A stretch of DNA of 53,385 nucleotides. It comes from Euryarchaeota archaeon UBA558 (GTDB lineage: Archaea > Thermoplasmatota > Poseidoniia > Poseidoniales > Thalassarchaeaceae). The position numbers were made by a program, and so were the translations under genes. The DNA is taken from positions 1 through 53,385 of the forward strand of contig DAZE01000019.1 in assembly GCA_002507175.1 (NCBI GenBank), given 5' to 3'. Shown piece after piece: positions 1-9,100 of this stretch. A model generated the notes under the pieces. It made no database searches. It saw nothing but the letters and a program-made list of their open reading frames with translations, and had not been told where the DNA came from. Each line of letters begins with the position of its first letter. Position 1 is the first letter of the stretch.

Positions 1-33
1 ATGACAACCATGACGACCATGACGACCATGAAG
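1..33 (+). repeat. tandem 9-nt repeat coding for His-Asp-Asp
   Basis: About three copies of a 9-nt unit (CATGACGAC and variants) encode an HDD repeat in the metal-binding loop of the ZnuA-like protein. It is a low-complexity coding repeat, not a CRISPR or mobile-element end. Confidence 0.7.
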
Positions 34-1835
34 AACACGGTCATGCAGAACCAGAGAAGGAATTCACCAACCCCTCTGAGTGCCCTGCTGAAACCACTAT
101 TCAGGTGTTCCACATGGAAAAAGGAGAGCATGTTTTAGAGTTTGAGTCAGATCACGAGGAAGATTTCAACATGGCAGCCCTGAAGATGTTGGGCGGGCAT
201 GCCCATCATCACCACCACGGAGATGGCCACGACGACCACGGCGATGAAGATGGACACGACGACCACGATGGTCACGATGAGGGCTTCTGTCACAACCCGG
301 ATACCCATGAAAACTACGAGTCAACCGAAGAGGACTGTGCAAGCGCAGGCCACATGTGGACCGAGGGAGAAGGCCATGACGATCATGAAGGTGACATGTG
401 TCACAACACAACTACCCATGAAAACTACGAGTCAACCGAAGAGGAGTGTGCAAACGCAGGCCACGTTTGGATGGAGCATGAAGATCATGACCACGGTCTC
501 CCCGAAATCCATGCCGACCGCGTAGTTCACACTCTATCCTTCCCAGAGGACATGGTCTGCTACGACATGAGCACTCATACAATCAACCAGACCCTCGACA
601 ACGAGGCAGATTGTACGGGAGCCGGTCTCATGTGGACGGCGGCTAACAGTGGACCAGGCGGCCACGGCGACGAGGAGCACCACACGGGATACCTCTCAAT
701 CCACATAGAAGAAGAGGGAGACTATGGCTTTGCATTCCCAAACGATATAGATTTCTTCATCCTCACTGAGCCAGCCGCGCCCTTTGAGTGGGCTGGTATC
801 TTTGAATTAAGCGACAGCACGCACAATTGGAACATGCAGGCAGTCGCTGGAGAGGACGGAACGTTGGTCTACGCGGATCCTTCTATGAGAGTAGTCGTGA
901 TACCCACCCAGTCACCAAATGAACCAATTATGCACTCGCTAGAGGGCTCGGCGGGAGATATGATCGAAGGAGACTCCTGCATCATACTCGAGGACGGAGG
1001 TACCATGACCCCTATCGCTGAGAATGGAAGCTGCTTCGAGCTTCACGTAGGACTAGGCGACGACTCATCCTGGACCATGGACACGCAAGGCATGGCAGGG
1101 TTCGCAGTCTTCACGGCTCACAGCCCATACGAGTTCGAGAGGGACATGCACTACCTCCAAGACTCAGCTGGCGCAGATGTAGAACCTATTGCTGAGGAAT
1201 CATCCGGTTCCCACGACCATGATCATGGTGGTCACGGCGATGACCACGGAGATGAGGGGGAGAGCGAGATTGAAGCGGGGGAAGATGAGGAAGCATTCGA
1301 CTACGATCCGCACAGCTGGCTTGACCCACTTTCCTTCAACGAACAGCTGAACCTAGTCAAAGAGAAACTTACCATGACTTTCCCAGAGGGTGCAGAGATT
1401 TTCGCAACCAATGCGGCTGCATATTCAATGGAACTCGTTCAACTGCACACAGAGTTCGTAGACGCATTCGGAGACCAAGGAACATGTGTGGCAGCAGGTC
1501 TGAACCCCTCCTTTGTCGCAAACCATAATGCCTACTCATACATCTCCAAGAGGTATGGTGTGGACATCATGACCGTTCACGGCTTGGATCCAGAAGGAGA
1601 ACCTTCACCTGCCGAGGTTGCAGAAGTCATAGATCACATTAAGGAAGAGGGGATAACTGTTCTTTACGTCGAGGAATTTACTGACCAGACTGCGGTCCAG
1701 AGCATAGTGGAAGAAACAGGAGTCCAGATCAAGATCCTCTACACAATGGAAATGAGGCCCAGTGACAGCGATGATGACTACATCTCAATGATGAATAAGA
1801 ATGTCCAGAATATGATTTCGGGTATTGGTTGTTAA
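1..1835 (+). CDS. znuA: ZnuA-like zinc/manganese ABC substrate-binding protein, 5' truncated
   Basis: The frame is open to the left edge (first full codon at 3), so the N-lobe is missing and the GTG at 105 is only an internal codon. About 610 residues are visible. The C-lobe from about nt 1296 is typical of the ZnuA/TroA family: a DPHSWLDP block, an ANHNAYSYI block with a ligand-type His, then a YVEEFT block. Ahead of it lies a very large insertion: His/Asp-rich tracts, two near-identical Cys-containing units and a diverged third, and beta-rich segments, then another His/Asp tract. Usual ZnuA proteins are near 300 aa with a short His loop at this place. It should bind Zn(II) or Mn(II) outside the membrane and deliver it to the ZnuBC proteins encoded downstream. 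Family assignment is firm; metal identity is inferred from the His-rich loop. Confidence 0.85.
   Translation, partial: DNHDDHDDHEEHGHAEPEKEFTNPSECPAETTIQVFHMEKGEHVLEFESDHEEDFNMAALKMLGGHAHHHHHGDGHDDHGDEDGHDDHDGHDEGFCHNPDTHENYESTEEDCASAGHMWTEGEGHDDHEGDMCHNTTTHENYESTEEECANAGHVWMEHEDHDHGLPEIHADRVVHTLSFPEDMVCYDMSTHTINQTLDNEADCTGAGLMWTAANSGPGGHGDEEHHTGYLSIHIEEEGDYGFAFPNDIDFFILTEPAAPFEWAGIFELSDSTHNWNMQAVAGEDGTLVYADPSMRVVVIPTQSPNEPIMHSLEGSAGDMIEGDSCIILEDGGTMTPIAENGSCFELHVGLGDDSSWTMDTQGMAGFAVFTAHSPYEFERDMHYLQDSAGADVEPIAEESSGSHDHDHGGHGDDHGDEGESEIEAGEDEEAFDYDPHSWLDPLSFNEQLNLVKEKLTMTFPEGAEIFATNAAAYSMELVQLHTEFVDAFGDQGTCVAAGLNPSFVANHNAYSYISKRYGVDIMTVHGLDPEGEPSPAEVAEVIDHIKEEGITVLYVEEFTDQTAVQSIVEETGVQIKILYTMEMRPSDSDDDYISMMNKNVQNMISGIGC
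288..471 (+). repeat. direct repeat, two units of about 73 bp, period 111 bp
   Basis: Units at about 288-360 and 399-471 are nearly identical at DNA level, including silent positions, and encode a Cys-His unit that begins CHN, continues THENYESTEE and ends AGHxW. A third, diverged unit is visible only at protein level (about 558-640, VCYDMSTHT to AGLMW). The pattern suggests a recent internal duplication or gene conversion inside the ZnuA-like insert. Confidence 0.8.
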
Positions 1836-1875
1836 TTGGCAACCTTTCGGATGAATTGGTATGGAGGGGTGAAAA

Positions 1876-1980
1876 ATGCACGCAGTTGACTTCCTACCAA
1901 TCGCATTCTCAGCAATTGTTTTTGGCGTACTTGTTTTGAACCTAGGCTATAGCTACCTCAGAGCCAAGTTTCAAAATTAG
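1876..1980 (+). CDS. 34-aa single-pass membrane miniprotein in the zinc transporter operon
   Basis: ATG at 1876 to TAG at 1978-1980 encodes 34 residues: a short polar N-terminus (MHAVDF), one hydrophobic helix (about residues 7-24, LPIAFSAIVFGVLVLNLG) and a short tail with Arg and Lys (SYLRAKFQN). A strong ribosome binding site (GGAGGGGTGA, 1864-1873) sits directly ahead, which is better support than most genes here have. It lies between the substrate-binding protein and ATPase genes, 40 bp after the first and 62 bp before the second. I do not recognise a family. Small membrane peptides next to transporters often modulate them (as KdpF does), so a role with ZnuB is plausible but inferred. Confidence 0.6.
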   Translation: MHAVDFLPIAFSAIVFGVLVLNLGYSYLRAKFQN

Positions 1981-2042
1981 GCTATATCCAACCTGCCCGA
2001 TACCTTCTTCCTGAGTAGAGACATGGAACTCCGGGTGATGGC

Positions 2043-2783
2043 ATGGCTGGATTGGTACTCGACGTCTGTGATTTGTCTGTCATTCGATCTGGAAAGGTAG
2101 TAATCAAGGATGTATGTCTGACGGTAGACGAAGGAGAGTTCCTAGGAATTGTAGGCCCAAATGGTTCCGGGAAATCCACATTCCTGCTGGCCGTCCTCGG
2201 GCTGCTTAAGTCCAATTCTGGGACGGTCAGAATCTACGGCCATCCACCCTTGTCAAGGGAACTACATCAAAAGATCGGATGGGTCTCTCAGGCCGCGTCG
2301 TACTTGCCCAGGAATCTTAGGTTGACTGTTAGGGAGCTCGTTAGATTAGGAACTCTTCACTCTGGAAATCTTTATGATTTTGACAGTCAGAATAGACGGA
2401 ATAGAACGACTCAGGCAATACTGATGACTGGTTTAGAGAATGTTCAAAACACGGAGATTGCAAGACTTTCAGGAGGTCAGAGGCAGAGAGCGGTGATCGC
2501 AAGAGCTCTCGCCACAGAAGCTGATCTCATACTATTGGACGAACCCCTCGTCGGGATAGACCGAGAATCAAGAAATTCTTTGCTTAAGCTACTAGACAAT
2601 CTATGCCACGAGGAAGGAAAAACAATCATCATGGTATCTCATGATCTTACCGCGATTAGCCAAACTGCCCACAGAATTGTATTTTTGGAGGAAACAATAA
2701 GATTCGACGGTCCTACAAGCAAGCTTCCGGATCTTGGAAAGCTCGCCAGTCTGAGGGGAATCGAACATGTACACCAAGATTGA
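2043..2783 (+). CDS. znuC: Zinc/manganese ABC transporter ATP-binding protein
   Basis: ABC ATPase of 246 aa that powers metal import through the ZnuB permease at the inner face of the membrane. Walker A GPNGSGKST is at 38-46, the ABC signature LSGGQRQR at 142-149, Walker B LILLDE at 162-167 and the H-loop His at about 200. Length is standard for ZnuC/MntB-type subunits. The ATG at 2043 is preceded by GGGTGATG, a usable ribosome binding site. It stands 21 bp ahead of the permease gene, consistent with one operon. Confidence 0.93.
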   Translation: MAGLVLDVCDLSVIRSGKVVIKDVCLTVDEGEFLGIVGPNGSGKSTFLLAVLGLLKSNSGTVRIYGHPPLSRELHQKIGWVSQAASYLPRNLRLTVRELVRLGTLHSGNLYDFDSQNRRNRTTQAILMTGLENVQNTEIARLSGGQRQRAVIARALATEADLILLDEPLVGIDRESRNSLLKLLDNLCHEEGKTIIMVSHDLTAISQTAHRIVFLEETIRFDGPTSKLPDLGKLASLRGIEHVHQD

Positions 2784-2804
2784 ATTAATTTAGGAGGGGG
2801 ATGA

Positions 2805-3749
2805 ATGGTGCAATTTTTCGATTTCGCGGGAATTGGGGTGGTGATGTTAGACTTGATTTCGCCTTACCTAGTTATATTCGGAAAATACGCACCTGGAGAG
2901 GTTTTTCCGTACTTCTTCACGATGAAAATGTTCCAGAGAGCTTTGTTGGCATCAGTAATTGTCACGGTGGTAGCGGGCTTTTTGGGTTCCTTTCTCCTAA
3001 TCCGAAATTTATCACTGATCGGGGATGGCTTGGCTCACGTTTCGTTTGGCGGAATAGCTGTGGGAATAGTTCTCGGTGCCACTTCCCCTATGTACTACGC
3101 CCTATTTTTCAGCATGATCGCATCCATTATGATTTACGAGTTACAATCAAGAGAAATATTGACTGGCGACGCATCTATAGCGATATTCTTGACAGGCATG
3201 CTCGCTTTTGGCCTCGTTGTGTTGAGATTATCAGGTGGCGGGATAACGACAGATATCGAGGGATACCTATTCGGAAACCTGCTTCTAATCGACAGTAGTG
3301 ATCTGAATTTTATTACAACAGTAGGCATAGTTTCGCTGTTTGTGTTAGGGGTGATATCACAACCCCTACTCGCGATAAGCGTCGATCCCCTTGCCGCCTT
3401 GATTCAAGGTATTCCAGTTAGAGCCGTAGGACTGTTGTTCAGTGTCATTACAGCATCAGTTGTGGTCATGATGGTTCAGGTTGTGGGAACGCTTCTCGTC
3501 ACGGCTCTGTTAGTCACACCAGCAGCGACCGCACAGTTAGTCGGCAGAAGCTTCAGATCTTGCTTGCTGTGGACCCAGTTCTTTGGATTAACATCTGTGT
3601 TGATCGGCTTGTACCTCTCAGCTGAAATGAATACTGGCAGTGGTTCAATGATAGCCCTCGTCACCGCATGCATCTTTGCCATAGTTGCCACATTGAAGCC
3701 TGTTCTTCCCAGAATTTTCTCCGAGAGTATTAATGTTAATCAACGCTAG
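2805..3749 (+). CDS. znuB: Zinc/manganese ABC transporter permease (ABC-3 family)
   Basis: Hydrophobic 314-aa protein with about eight or nine membrane helices, matching the ABC-3 permease family (ZnuB/TroC/MntC). The GLAHVSFGGIAVG segment near residue 75 and VVGTLLVTALLVTPAATA near 225 are typical of the family. It forms the channel for the metal delivered by the ZnuA-like protein. ATG 2805 follows a strong AGGAGGGGGATGA site. The TAG stop shares the palindrome CTAG with the stop of the opposing AIM24 gene. Confidence 0.93.
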   Translation: MVQFFDFAGIGVVMLDLISPYLVIFGKYAPGEVFPYFFTMKMFQRALLASVIVTVVAGFLGSFLLIRNLSLIGDGLAHVSFGGIAVGIVLGATSPMYYALFFSMIASIMIYELQSREILTGDASIAIFLTGMLAFGLVVLRLSGGGITTDIEGYLFGNLLLIDSSDLNFITTVGIVSLFVLGVISQPLLAISVDPLAALIQGIPVRAVGLLFSVITASVVVMMVQVVGTLLVTALLVTPAATAQLVGRSFRSCLLWTQFFGLTSVLIGLYLSAEMNTGSGSMIALVTACIFAIVATLKPVLPRIFSESINVNQR

Positions 3750-4453
3750 TTGCTTTTGTCCGGTAGGAATGGAATAATCGATGATGCGAATGCCTCGATG
3801 TTCCTCGTCTGGATCCAGACCTTGCCAGATCCCTGTATCTGCAACACCAAAGCCTCCCCTCCAAAAAGAGAGGTCTTCAGGCCGCCGGACGGGACAACGT
3901 CGTACTGCACGCCGTCAGTAAAAGCGACCAAGTGACCATTGTCAACTTTCAATGGGGTCGAGGGAGTGACATCAATCTCTTTGATAGCACCATACGCAGA
4001 ATACAAAATCTGCCCTGGACCCTCTTCTGAGAAGGCTCTCAGGAAGAACATGCTCTCTCTCGAAAAGAGGGACTTAGCTCCCTGGAACTTGAGATCATAA
4101 CTTACATTGGGGGATGAGGCTAGAAACGCTCCACCCTGCATAAATATGTTTGACCCTGGTTCGATATCCAGGGTTTTGATGTCCCCTGGAGATGATGGCG
4201 CCACGGAGATCCAACCCCCTCCGGAGCCTGCGGTAAATGTGTTCAGAAAGAACGATTCCCCTCCGAAAACACTCTTTGCCATGCTCTTCAGAAATCCACC
4301 TAGGCCGCCCCCCTTTCCACTCATCCCTGTCTTCATCTCAAGACCCATGGATTGCGAAACCATTGCTCCCGGCTCAACTTTGATTGAATCACCGGGTTTT
4401 AGGTGTGCAGTTGCCATCGTAAATGAAGGTCCGAATTCAAGAGATACGTCCAT
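3746..4453 (-). CDS. AIM24 / TIGR00266-family protein
   Basis: Glycine-rich beta protein of about 235 aa. The pattern with GDSIKVEPGAMVSQSMGLEMKT near the N-terminus (see residues 20-45), GGGLGGFLKS, and GGWISVAPSSPGDIKTLDI is that of the AIM24/TIGR00266 family, whose molecular role is unknown; the yeast member is mitochondrial. No signal peptide or membrane helix is seen. The ATG at 4453 with AAGG ahead is preferred over the TTG at 4459. It follows the FAH-fold gene on the same strand and ends tail-to-tail with znuB by a 4-bp overlap. Confidence 0.8.
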   Translation of the reverse strand: MDVSLEFGPSFTMATAHLKPGDSIKVEPGAMVSQSMGLEMKTGMSGKGGGLGGFLKSMAKSVFGGESFFLNTFTAGSGGGWISVAPSSPGDIKTLDIEPGSNIFMQGGAFLASSPNVSYDLKFQGAKSLFSRESMFFLRAFSEEGPGQILYSAYGAIKEIDVTPSTPLKVDNGHLVAFTDGVQYDVVPSGGLKTSLFGGEALVLQIQGSGKVWIQTRNIEAFASSIIPFLPDKSN

Positions 4454-4492
4454 AGACAAACCTTACGACCACTTGCTTATCATTGTGTAGGG

Positions 4493-5095
4493 TCAAATCA
4501 CACACCTACCAATCATCTTGCTTACCATTAAACCGGCAGTGTTTTCCATTGTGCATTCAATCAAGTCACCAGGCTCCATTTTTCCAACTCCCACGGGAGT
4601 TCCTGTCCATAGATAATCTCCCGGGGATGCCCCGTACCAACTTGCTAGCGTGCCGATCAGAACATCCACAGGGTGAACCATGAGGCCGGTGTTAGAGTCT
4701 TGCCTTAGCTCACCGTTGACTGACAAAGTGATTCTTTTGGGTTTAGGGTCATATTCAGTCCATGTCCCTAGAACAGCAGATCCAACGAAGGATTTTCCCT
4801 CCAGCCAAGGCCATGAATTTTGTTTGGCTAGGCCCTGTCGAGTTCTATTGGTGGTATCACAACCCACGCACATTAGATCTGGCCTGAGTCCTTCTCCCAG
4901 CCTGACAACCAATTCAACCTCATGGTCAACGTGGTCAGTGGGATGACCTAAGCGTATCACGTTCATCCCATTGGAATCAGATTCAGAATGGCACGATTCA
5001 GGCATTAGGAAGAATCGAGGATAATCCGTCACATCCCCGCCGATTTCCTTGGCATGTGCATCATAGTTTCTGAAAACAGCCCAACTCAATGGCAT
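4493..5095 (-). CDS. Fumarylacetoacetate hydrolase-fold (FAHD1-like) protein
   Basis: Start at ATG 5095 gives 200 aa, the compact FAHD1-like size; an upstream codon at 5155 would add 20 residues unlike the family. Visible family blocks are HEVELVVRLGEG (metal-binding Glu pair region), QGLAKQNSWPWLEGKSF, and the C-terminal GDYLWTGTPVGVGKMEPGD. Members are Mg-dependent acylpyruvate hydrolases, oxaloacetate decarboxylases or 2-hydroxyhepta-2,4-diene-1,7-dioate isomerases. No aromatic catabolic genes are nearby, so a housekeeping oxaloacetate/acylpyruvate role is the better guess. It is divergent from the DnaJ-like gene with 79 bp between starts. Confidence 0.82.
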   Translation of the reverse strand: MPLSWAVFRNYDAHAKEIGGDVTDYPRFFLMPESCHSESDSNGMNVIRLGHPTDHVDHEVELVVRLGEGLRPDLMCVGCDTTNRTRQGLAKQNSWPWLEGKSFVGSAVLGTWTEYDPKPKRITLSVNGELRQDSNTGLMVHPVDVLIGTLASWYGASPGDYLWTGTPVGVGKMEPGDLIECTMENTAGLMVSKMIGRCVI

Positions 5096-5174
5096 AGTCG
5101 AACGGAAAAGCGTGTGGTTTTCACGTCTTTGCCTTGGAGAGAATTCAAGAGACAAACAGAGACAGAGGAACTCT

Positions 5175-6107
5175 ATGTCTGAGGACCCCTACAAGGTTCT
5201 CGGCGTCGGCCGAGATGCCACAGATGCGGAAATAAAACGTGTGTATAGGAAACTCGCAAGACAATATCATCCTGATAGGAACCCCGGTGATGAAGCCGCC
5301 GAGGAGAGATTCAAGTCTATCCAATCCTCTTATGACGCGATAGGCACCAAGGATGCACGTCGGAAATACGATGAATCCAGAAGGATGGAAGATTTCTTCA
5401 GCAGCAACCCAAATCAAAGGAACACGAGGTTTTCAGGCTTTGATATTCCAGATATTTTCTCTCAGATGTTCGGAGGACCACAAAACAGCAGCCAGAGTGT
5501 TAACAGACGACAACAAAGAGATGCCTATCGAGGCTCAGACATAACCTCAGGTATTGATATGGACTACTCGGATGCTGACATGGGATGCAAACTAGAATTT
5601 GACCACAGAAGACTCAGAACATGTACGAAATGTGAAGGCTCATCATTCGGCTCCACGCGCTCATGCACGACCTGTGATGGCAGAGGCGTGACATCGAGAA
5701 CCTCGACAATAGTCGTCAAGATACCACCAAAGTCGAAACACGGTCAGAAAATTCGAATGAGAGGCTTGGGGCATGACCACCCTAGAGGAGAATCGGGAGA
5801 CCTCATACTGACGATAAGAGTGGACGCCAAGGAAGGAAGGCGTTGGGAAGATGGAAGGCTTATCCAATCTGTGAAGATACCCTACAGCACACTCATGCTG
5901 GGTGGGAAATGCAACATCCGCACCCCCTCCGGTGATTCAATCAGGATCGACGTGAAGGCTGGGACACAAATAGGCGATAGGAGGAGAATTCCAAAAATGA
6001 GTTTCGGGGGAGCAGACCTTGATATCGAGTTCGTCCTGGAGGACAACACTGACCTCACAGAGTCACAGAAAGATGTACTTGAGCGTCTCAGGGAAGAGGG
6101 CCTTTGA
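5175..6107 (+). CDS. DnaJ-like J-domain co-chaperone with a reduced zinc finger
   Basis: 310 aa from ATG 5175, preceded by GAGGA. The N-terminal J domain carries HPD at 32-34, needed to stimulate Hsp70/DnaK ATPase. A zinc-finger remnant has only two CxxC pairs (C150/C153 and C164/C167), whereas canonical DnaJ has four CxxCxGxG repeats forming two zinc sites. The C-terminal substrate-binding part is recognisable (KIRMRGLGHDHP, GESGDLILTIRV, then LMLGGKCNIRTPSGD). The spacer between J domain and zinc site is poor in Gly/Phe. No dnaK or grpE is visible here. It could be a specialised paralogue beside a standard DnaJ elsewhere. Confidence 0.82.
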   Translation: MSEDPYKVLGVGRDATDAEIKRVYRKLARQYHPDRNPGDEAAEERFKSIQSSYDAIGTKDARRKYDESRRMEDFFSSNPNQRNTRFSGFDIPDIFSQMFGGPQNSSQSVNRRQQRDAYRGSDITSGIDMDYSDADMGCKLEFDHRRLRTCTKCEGSSFGSTRSCTTCDGRGVTSRTSTIVVKIPPKSKHGQKIRMRGLGHDHPRGESGDLILTIRVDAKEGRRWEDGRLIQSVKIPYSTLMLGGKCNIRTPSGDSIRIDVKAGTQIGDRRRIPKMSFGGADLDIEFVLEDNTDLTESQKDVLERLREEGL

Positions 6108-6123
6108 CATCCTTACAACTCCT

Positions 6124-6129
6124 CATAAG
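6124..6129 (+). promoter_or_regulatory. TATA-like box for the first RND gene
   Basis: CATAAG is centred about 25.5 bp before the GTG at 6152, the distance expected of an archaeal TATA box for a leaderless transcript. It supports that GTG over later in-frame starts. Confidence 0.35.
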
Positions 6130-6151
6130 AGTCGATCCGCGCTAGTGGGCC

Positions 6152-9100
6152 GTGCGTGACTTCTCTAAGATCGCGGATGCCATGATCAACCACAATAAAC
6201 GCGTCCACGCTGCAGTAATCGTAATCACCGCGTTCATGATCCCAGGCTTTTTGTCATCACTTACTCCAATCGACATAGAAGCCTACAACATGGACTCTCC
6301 TGAATTAGAAGCCAATGACGTGATGAGGGAGGAGTTCTCTGGCGCCGGCAATATCTGGGGATTCGGCATATTCGTCCGTGATCCCGTCCACATAGACGAG
6401 GATCCATCGAGAATATCAATGATAGAGCCATTTCCCGGAGAATCAAGGGGGCTGAAGGATCCAATCGGCGGAGTTCTGAACTTGTCGATTTTGAGAGAGG
6501 TCGATTCGAAGGCCGAGATCTTGAAGAGTCACGACGTTTCGATGTACTACCTCAACTTCTCGTCCGACATTTCTGGGATACCCCTGAGGGGGGTGTTAGA
6601 TCTCCCGAATGAGTTTCGAGTATTCATGGACAACCGATCGCTCGTCACTCGCGATCGAATTAACCCCTTCACCCTGCAGTGGGAACTTGCACCCACCAAC
6701 TGGACCGATTGCGGGGTATTGGAATGTCTTTCTTTCGATGATCCCGAATTGACGCAAGCTCACATTGATCTCGCCGCACACAGAATGGCAAACCATACAC
6801 GAGGATCGTTTCTGCGATACCTCTCTGTCGACCGAGCTTTCCTCCCTGACCCAACCAGCCCCGTGATTGGCCCATATGGTGGGACTTTGCAGGAGGATGG
6901 CACAATAATTGCTGATCAATGGGGCCCAGGAAGATGGACAGCGACCTCTGTTTGGATGATATTGAACTTGGACAGGCAGGCAATGGTGGACAATGGTTGG
7001 ACCTTTGCATGGATCGATGCTAGGCCTGAATTTGGTTTTGAGAGGGACGGCTTGTCATTCTCAACAGACCCGATAGAATATACCATGGAGCAATGCCAAC
7101 AGGAATCCCAGCGCGGCTTAGCACCCTGCTCCGTTGAATGGTTATATCTTGCAATCGAGGAGGAGCTGAGGGCCACAGATGAGCAAGTTGTTACGGTATT
7201 ACTGGGCGAGGGGCCGAATGTAGAAATCAACCGAGAATTACTCTCGAGCTCCTTCCTTGTTGGTATCATGGGCGTAGTCGTCGTTTTCCTGCTGTGGATG
7301 AGCCTTCGGCGAGTTTCAGACGTCTTGATCGTCGGTGCCGGCCTCTCATTGGCATTGCTGTGGATGCAAGGTTCAATCGGATGGATTTGGATAATCGGTG
7401 ACCGGACAGGATACCAGATAATTGCACGCTCCCAGTTCTCAAATCTACTGCCGATCCTAGTCCTAGCACTTGGCATCGATGATTCCCTCCATGCCCTGCA
7501 TAGGTACAAGGAGGAGAGAAGGAATGGCGCCGATCTCCTATTATCTGCTCACATGTCAATATCAAAGGTCGGGAGAGCCATAATGCTAACCAGCCTAACA
7601 ACCATAGTGGCCTTCCTGGCAAATTTGTCATCGAATATAGCCGCATTGAGGTCATTTGGCGTAGAGGCAGGCCTCGGCGTGTTCTCGGCATTTGTACTTA
7701 CAGGGCTGTGGGTCCCATTGCTAAGATTGGACTATGACAGGTACTTAGATAGAAAGGGGAAATTGATGGAGGAAAAGAAAGATTTGGTACATCTGGTCCC
7801 GAGCAAATGGCTGTCTGATACAACTTCCTATTCGTTTGAAAAGGCCCCTCTAGTTGCAGGGATCACTTTGATTCTGACAGTGATGGCGATAAGCCCTATG
7901 GCAGCCTTAGAAGGTGATTTCCAAATCGATGATTTCCTTGATCCCGAATCCGATTTCGCTAGGGGAGTCAACCTTGCCAGCGAGAGATTTGCAGATGGTG
8001 AGCCAGGGTACATTCTCGTTGAAGGCGACATCGCAAACCCCCGGGTGTTGGAGGCGATAGAAGAATTGAGACGTAACATAAACTCGCATGGTGAGGGTGA
8101 CCCCGATCAGATCTCTAGAACTCCAACAGGCCAAGTGGAACTTCTGGGGTTGGACCAGATAGTTCTTGGAACGAAGGCCGCGATGGCATGGAATATCACC
8201 CCCTACCAAGAAAAGGGGTGGGATCCGGCATTAGAGGACGGAGGAGTGGGTTGCAACACATCATTTGTCTACAATCCATTTGAGGGTAAGTCAGTCAGGC
8301 TACCTGAGCTCGACGATCGTGAATGTCTTATTTTCATATATGGGTATGTGCTAAACTATGGCGTCCCTGCGAGTGGAGGGTACCCCGAGATACCAGCCCC
8401 ATTAGTGACGGAGTTCATTCAGACGGAAGATGAACTGGATCCCAATGCCCATTGGCGGACAAAGGAGGGGGGTGCCCCCAACTATGTTCGAATGTCCATG
8501 AGATTTGGACTATCAGACCCCGAACAGTTCCCCTTGATAGAGCCAGCATTGGAACAATTAGTTCTGGACATGGAGCCTCTGGCTAACTTATCCTCAACCC
8601 CTCTTCACGTTAGAGCCTCGATTTCTGATGCTCTGAATGATGAATTGCATCCCATATCTTGGGCGATACCTACGGGCGATCCAGTGGTTCGCTTCGTAGC
8701 TGCAGATGGAATGCAAGATCAGATGCAGGGAACATTAGCCCTAGGGCTCATAGCTTGCATGGCAACTTTATGGTGGGGCTACAGGCCGGATGGTGGGATC
8801 AGAGAAAGGGCAAAGGTCAGACCCAAAATCAAGGATCTGGTGTACTCAGTAATTGCATCAGGCGCGTTTACGATGATATCCTCATGGATCATAGGATGGA
8901 ATTACATTCCAGTTATTTTCCCCCTCTCGTTGATCGCTAGCTTACTTTGGGGCCGCACTGCATTCCTACTCTCATGTATCACAACCATCCCAATTGCAGT
9001 CGTCATCGTTTGGCTCTATGCATTGATTCAATTGACTGGCTATGGGCTGAATATGATCACTGTTTCAATAGCGGCGATATCACTCGGAGTAGGGATTGAC

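Noticed and set aside
1..480. Possible CRISPR-like or satellite repeat
   Set aside because: The repeats are in-frame codons for HDD and the Cys-His units within one protein; there are no constant repeats with unique spacers.
199..525. Open frame of 108 codons (+) inside the ZnuA-like gene
   Set aside because: It is a shadow of the His/Asp-rich coding repeat: only Met/Thr-rich low-complexity sequence, and the main frame has clear ZnuA motifs downstream.
2801..3298. 165-codon frame (+) overlapping znuB
   Set aside because: Out of frame with the strongly hydrophobic ABC-3 permease; no motif, Arg/Trp-rich shadow composition.
4107..4490. 127-codon frame (+) opposite the AIM24 gene
   Set aside because: Pro-rich antisense shadow of a Gly-rich protein, no start signal.
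6916..7509. 197-codon frame (-) opposite the RND gene
   Set aside because: Antisense of membrane helices and loops of an intact RND protein; no recognisable domain.
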